Position numbers and translations under genes: made by a program | Part shown: in pieces, positions 41,501-42,880 of the stretch | Layout of the letters: every line of letters starts with the position of its first letter | Numbering within the stretch: the first letter of the stretch is position 1 | The notes under the pieces: generated by a model | What the model was told of the DNA's origin: nothing | What the model saw: only the letters and a program-made list of their open reading frames with translations | Database searches by the model: none | Assembly: GCA_017960525.1 (NCBI GenBank) | Contig: JAGCZA010000102.1 | Span: 1 to 42,880 of the forward strand | Reading direction: 5' to 3' | Length of the DNA stretch: 42,880 nt | DNA from: Prevotella sp. | Lineage (GTDB): Bacteria; Bacteroidota; Bacteroidia; Bacteroidales; Bacteroidaceae

Positions 41501-42423
41501 CGGTCGCCCGCCCGCTTCATCTTGTCGCCCACCACGGCATAGCCGCCCAGGTTGCGGACGACCTCGTCCAACTCGGTCAATGTGGGCAGTCTCCAGCCTT
41601 CCGGCAAAGCCTTGCGTGCAGCAGTGTAGGTGTAATAAATGTCGTCGTAGCCTTCGCCTACCACCATAGCCATAGATGTTGACTCCTTGTTGGCTGCGGC
41701 ACTGGCTCAGTCTGCGGTCTCGTCGTCGTAGTAGAAGCTTACACCATCCAGTTTCTGCATGGCGTGCAGGTCTTCTGCCATCCACATCAGACCGCCGGCC
41801 TCTATGATGGGATAGTTGTTGCCCGACACATCTACACAGGGATAGAAGTAGAAAGGTAAACTGTGACTGCGCTCCGGGACATTCACAACTATGGTTCGCA
41901 TTTCGCCGCTTGTGCCTTCGAAGCGGAGGATGTCGCCGGGGTGGTAGTCCATTGTCACCACGTTGGCACCGGCGGCAGGCTTGGGCGCAGCTTTCCTGCC
42001 AAGGGCAAATCGTGCCGACGACGGCTTGTTGCCGGCCATAATGCTCAGGATGGAAGCGATGTCGGCCACGTCCACTTTTTGGTCACTGTTCACGTCGGAA
42101 GCTTTTTCCTTGTCCAGGCTGTTGCCCGACATGACGCTGAGCACGGTGGCGATGTCGGCCACGTCGACCTTGCTGTCGGCGTTCACGTCGCCCACCACCA
42201 GCTCGTCGGGGTCTATGAGCTGTAGTACGGCTGTGCCGCTTAGTGTCACCTCCTTGATGTCGGTGTGTGTCAGGTTGGTTACTGTCACGGTCTCCACGTT
42301 TGAGGCTTCGCCCCGTGCGGAGAAGGTGATGTCGATGGGGTTGGCGTTGCTTCCCGTCGTGACGAGGAAAGCGGCGGACAGCGTGAGGGCTGTCCTTAGG
42401 AGGGTAAATCTTTTTCTTTTCAT
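38512..42423 (-). pseudogene. Large dockerin/FISUMP surface protein gene interrupted by an in-frame TGA
   Basis: One reading frame of 1304 codons runs from the ATG at 42423 to the stop at 38512, broken only by TGA at 41709-41707. The upstream part (238 residues) has a signal peptide, two dockerin-like repeats (GDVNADSKVDVADIATVLS and SDVNSDQKVDVADIASILS) and the beginning of a FISUMP domain (GNNYPIIEAGGLMWMAEDLH). The downstream part resumes at once with the rest of the FISUMP pattern (YTYTAARKALPEGWRLPTL), then FG-GAP/VCBS-like repeats (LLAADFNQDGTDDIVVGFCN; VGDLDENGYTDLGFIYQ) and a C-terminal domain. The domain that spans the stop shows that both parts belong together. It may be a pseudogene, a recent nonsense mutation, a sequencing error or readthrough. 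Alternative annotation: two genes, 41707-42423 and 38512-41673. Confidence 0.85.
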
Positions 42424-42494
42424 CTTGTTTGATTTATTTAATGGTTAAATGGTAATGTCAGCAGACTTTGCCTTGCCTTTTGGCTTACAAAGTG

Positions 42495-42502
42495 CAAAGG
42501 TA
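42495..42502 (-). promoter_or_regulatory. -7 box of the surface-protein gene
   Basis: TACCTTTG on the minus strand (42502-42495), 72 nt before the start codon; the -33 element is not clear. Confidence 0.5.
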
Positions 42503-42568
42503 CGGATAATTTGGTTAAAAGTTGTGCTTTGCCCGCAAAACTTTGTTAAATCCTGATTTTTTATTCAT

Positions 42569-42636
42569 GGAGTTACTGGAGTTCAGGAGTTTCAGGAGTT
42601 CAGGAGTTACTGGAGTTCAGGAGTTTCAGGAGTTCA
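42569..42636. repeat. Two perfect 34-bp tandem repeats
   Basis: The unit starts GGAGTTACTGGAGTTCAGGA and ends in AGTTCA, 34 bp, present at 42569-42602 and 42603-42636. Inside each unit the 9-10-base word GGAGTTCAG recurs. No coding frame is obvious. Confidence 0.9.
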
Positions 42637-42704
42637 GGAGTTCAGACAATAGTTCTGGATCATGCTCTCTTCTGACCACAAAACTATCGTCTGAACTCCT
42701 GAAC
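42632..42704. repeat. 23-bp inverted repeat (large hairpin)
   Basis: GTTCAGGAGTTCAGACAATAG (first 20: GTTCAGGAGTTCAGACAATA), 42632-42654, is complementary to 42682-42704 over 23 bases with one mismatch, with a 27-nt loop. Its left arm overlaps the 34-bp tandem repeats. Confidence 0.85.
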
Positions 42705-42794
42705 ACCCTATTTCGGACTTACAGTTTGCTCCGTCCTTTCGCTCAAATTCTCTAGCCTGAATTATTCATAGATATAAAAAAGAGAACGCATTCC

Positions 42795-42825
42795 TTGCAT
42801 AATTGCAGGAAAATTTGTAACTTTG
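42795..42825 (+). promoter_or_regulatory. Promoter reading out of the window
   Basis: TTGC (42795-42798), a 19-nt spacer and TAACTTTG (42818-42825). GAGAACG at 42782 and CGTTCTC at 42855 make an inverted pair around it. The next gene lies beyond the window. Confidence 0.5.
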
Positions 42826-42880
42826 AATCGTCTTAAAATCAAATTGTTACATACGTTCTCATGTGCAAAGGTAATACAAA

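Overview
The window looks like a chromosome segment from a Bacteroidales bacterium, most likely Prevotella or a close relative. The evidence is Bacteroidetes-type promoters throughout (TTTG, about 20 nt, then TAnnTTTG), almost no Shine-Dalgarno sequences, and family markers such as DUF4491, DUF1573 and DUF488 proteins, DUF4143 ATPases, a fused DAHP synthase/chorismate mutase, an L17 with an Ala/Glu-rich tail, and dockerin plus FISUMP surface proteins. The genus is an inference from gene content.

Layout. 1-3067 is the end of the ribosomal super-operon (rpsM-rpsK-rpsD-rpoA-rplQ) with its terminator. 3072-8000 holds a restriction-nuclease-like protein divergent from holA, an AT-rich gap, an XRE-type regulator, DUF4491 and a secreted carbohydrate-binding-like protein with Gly/Phe/Pro repeats. 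8108-13384 holds a TonB-dependent receptor with a metal-binding HMA partner, pyrK-pyrD, a YqaA-type membrane protein and an outer-membrane beta-barrel protein.

13444-25931 is the accessory core. Its centre is a left-going operon of unknown small proteins plus a DUF4407 membrane protein, divergent from a right-going operon of secreted caspase-fold protease, ECF-type sigma factor and membrane anti-sigma-like protein. A Panacea-type toxin-antitoxin candidate, a broken second anti-sigma-like gene and a 49-residue zinc ribbon follow. The island ends with a left-going SIR2-domain gene plus a 1135-residue secreted TPR-CHAT protease. The caspase operon and the SIR2-CHAT operon carry nearly the same bidirectional promoter module (AAAGGTAACCG core, 17057-17120 and 25790-25863), so they look co-regulated. 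My main proposal is a two-protease (caspase and CHAT), sigma/anti-sigma and NADase-like stress or defence regulon.

26054-33407 holds a secreted 25-residue-repeat protein, DUF1573, a trio of dual-OB-like plus two DUF488 proteins, a GH105 hydrolase, an AAA/DUF4143 ATPase preceded by three repeat heads exactly 33 bp apart, and class II fructose-bisphosphate aldolase. 33604-37106 is an aromatic amino acid operon (aminotransferase, DAHP synthase/chorismate mutase, then a flavodoxin lipoprotein). It is preceded by a complete classical attenuator: a Phe/Tyr-rich leader peptide with mutually exclusive hairpins. 37128-38490 is an AAA ATPase gene bracketed by a 56-bp direct repeat that contains a terminator. 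38512-42423 is one large secreted dockerin/FISUMP/FG-GAP-like gene split by a single in-frame TGA. The right end holds 34-bp tandem repeats, a 23-bp inverted repeat and an outward promoter.
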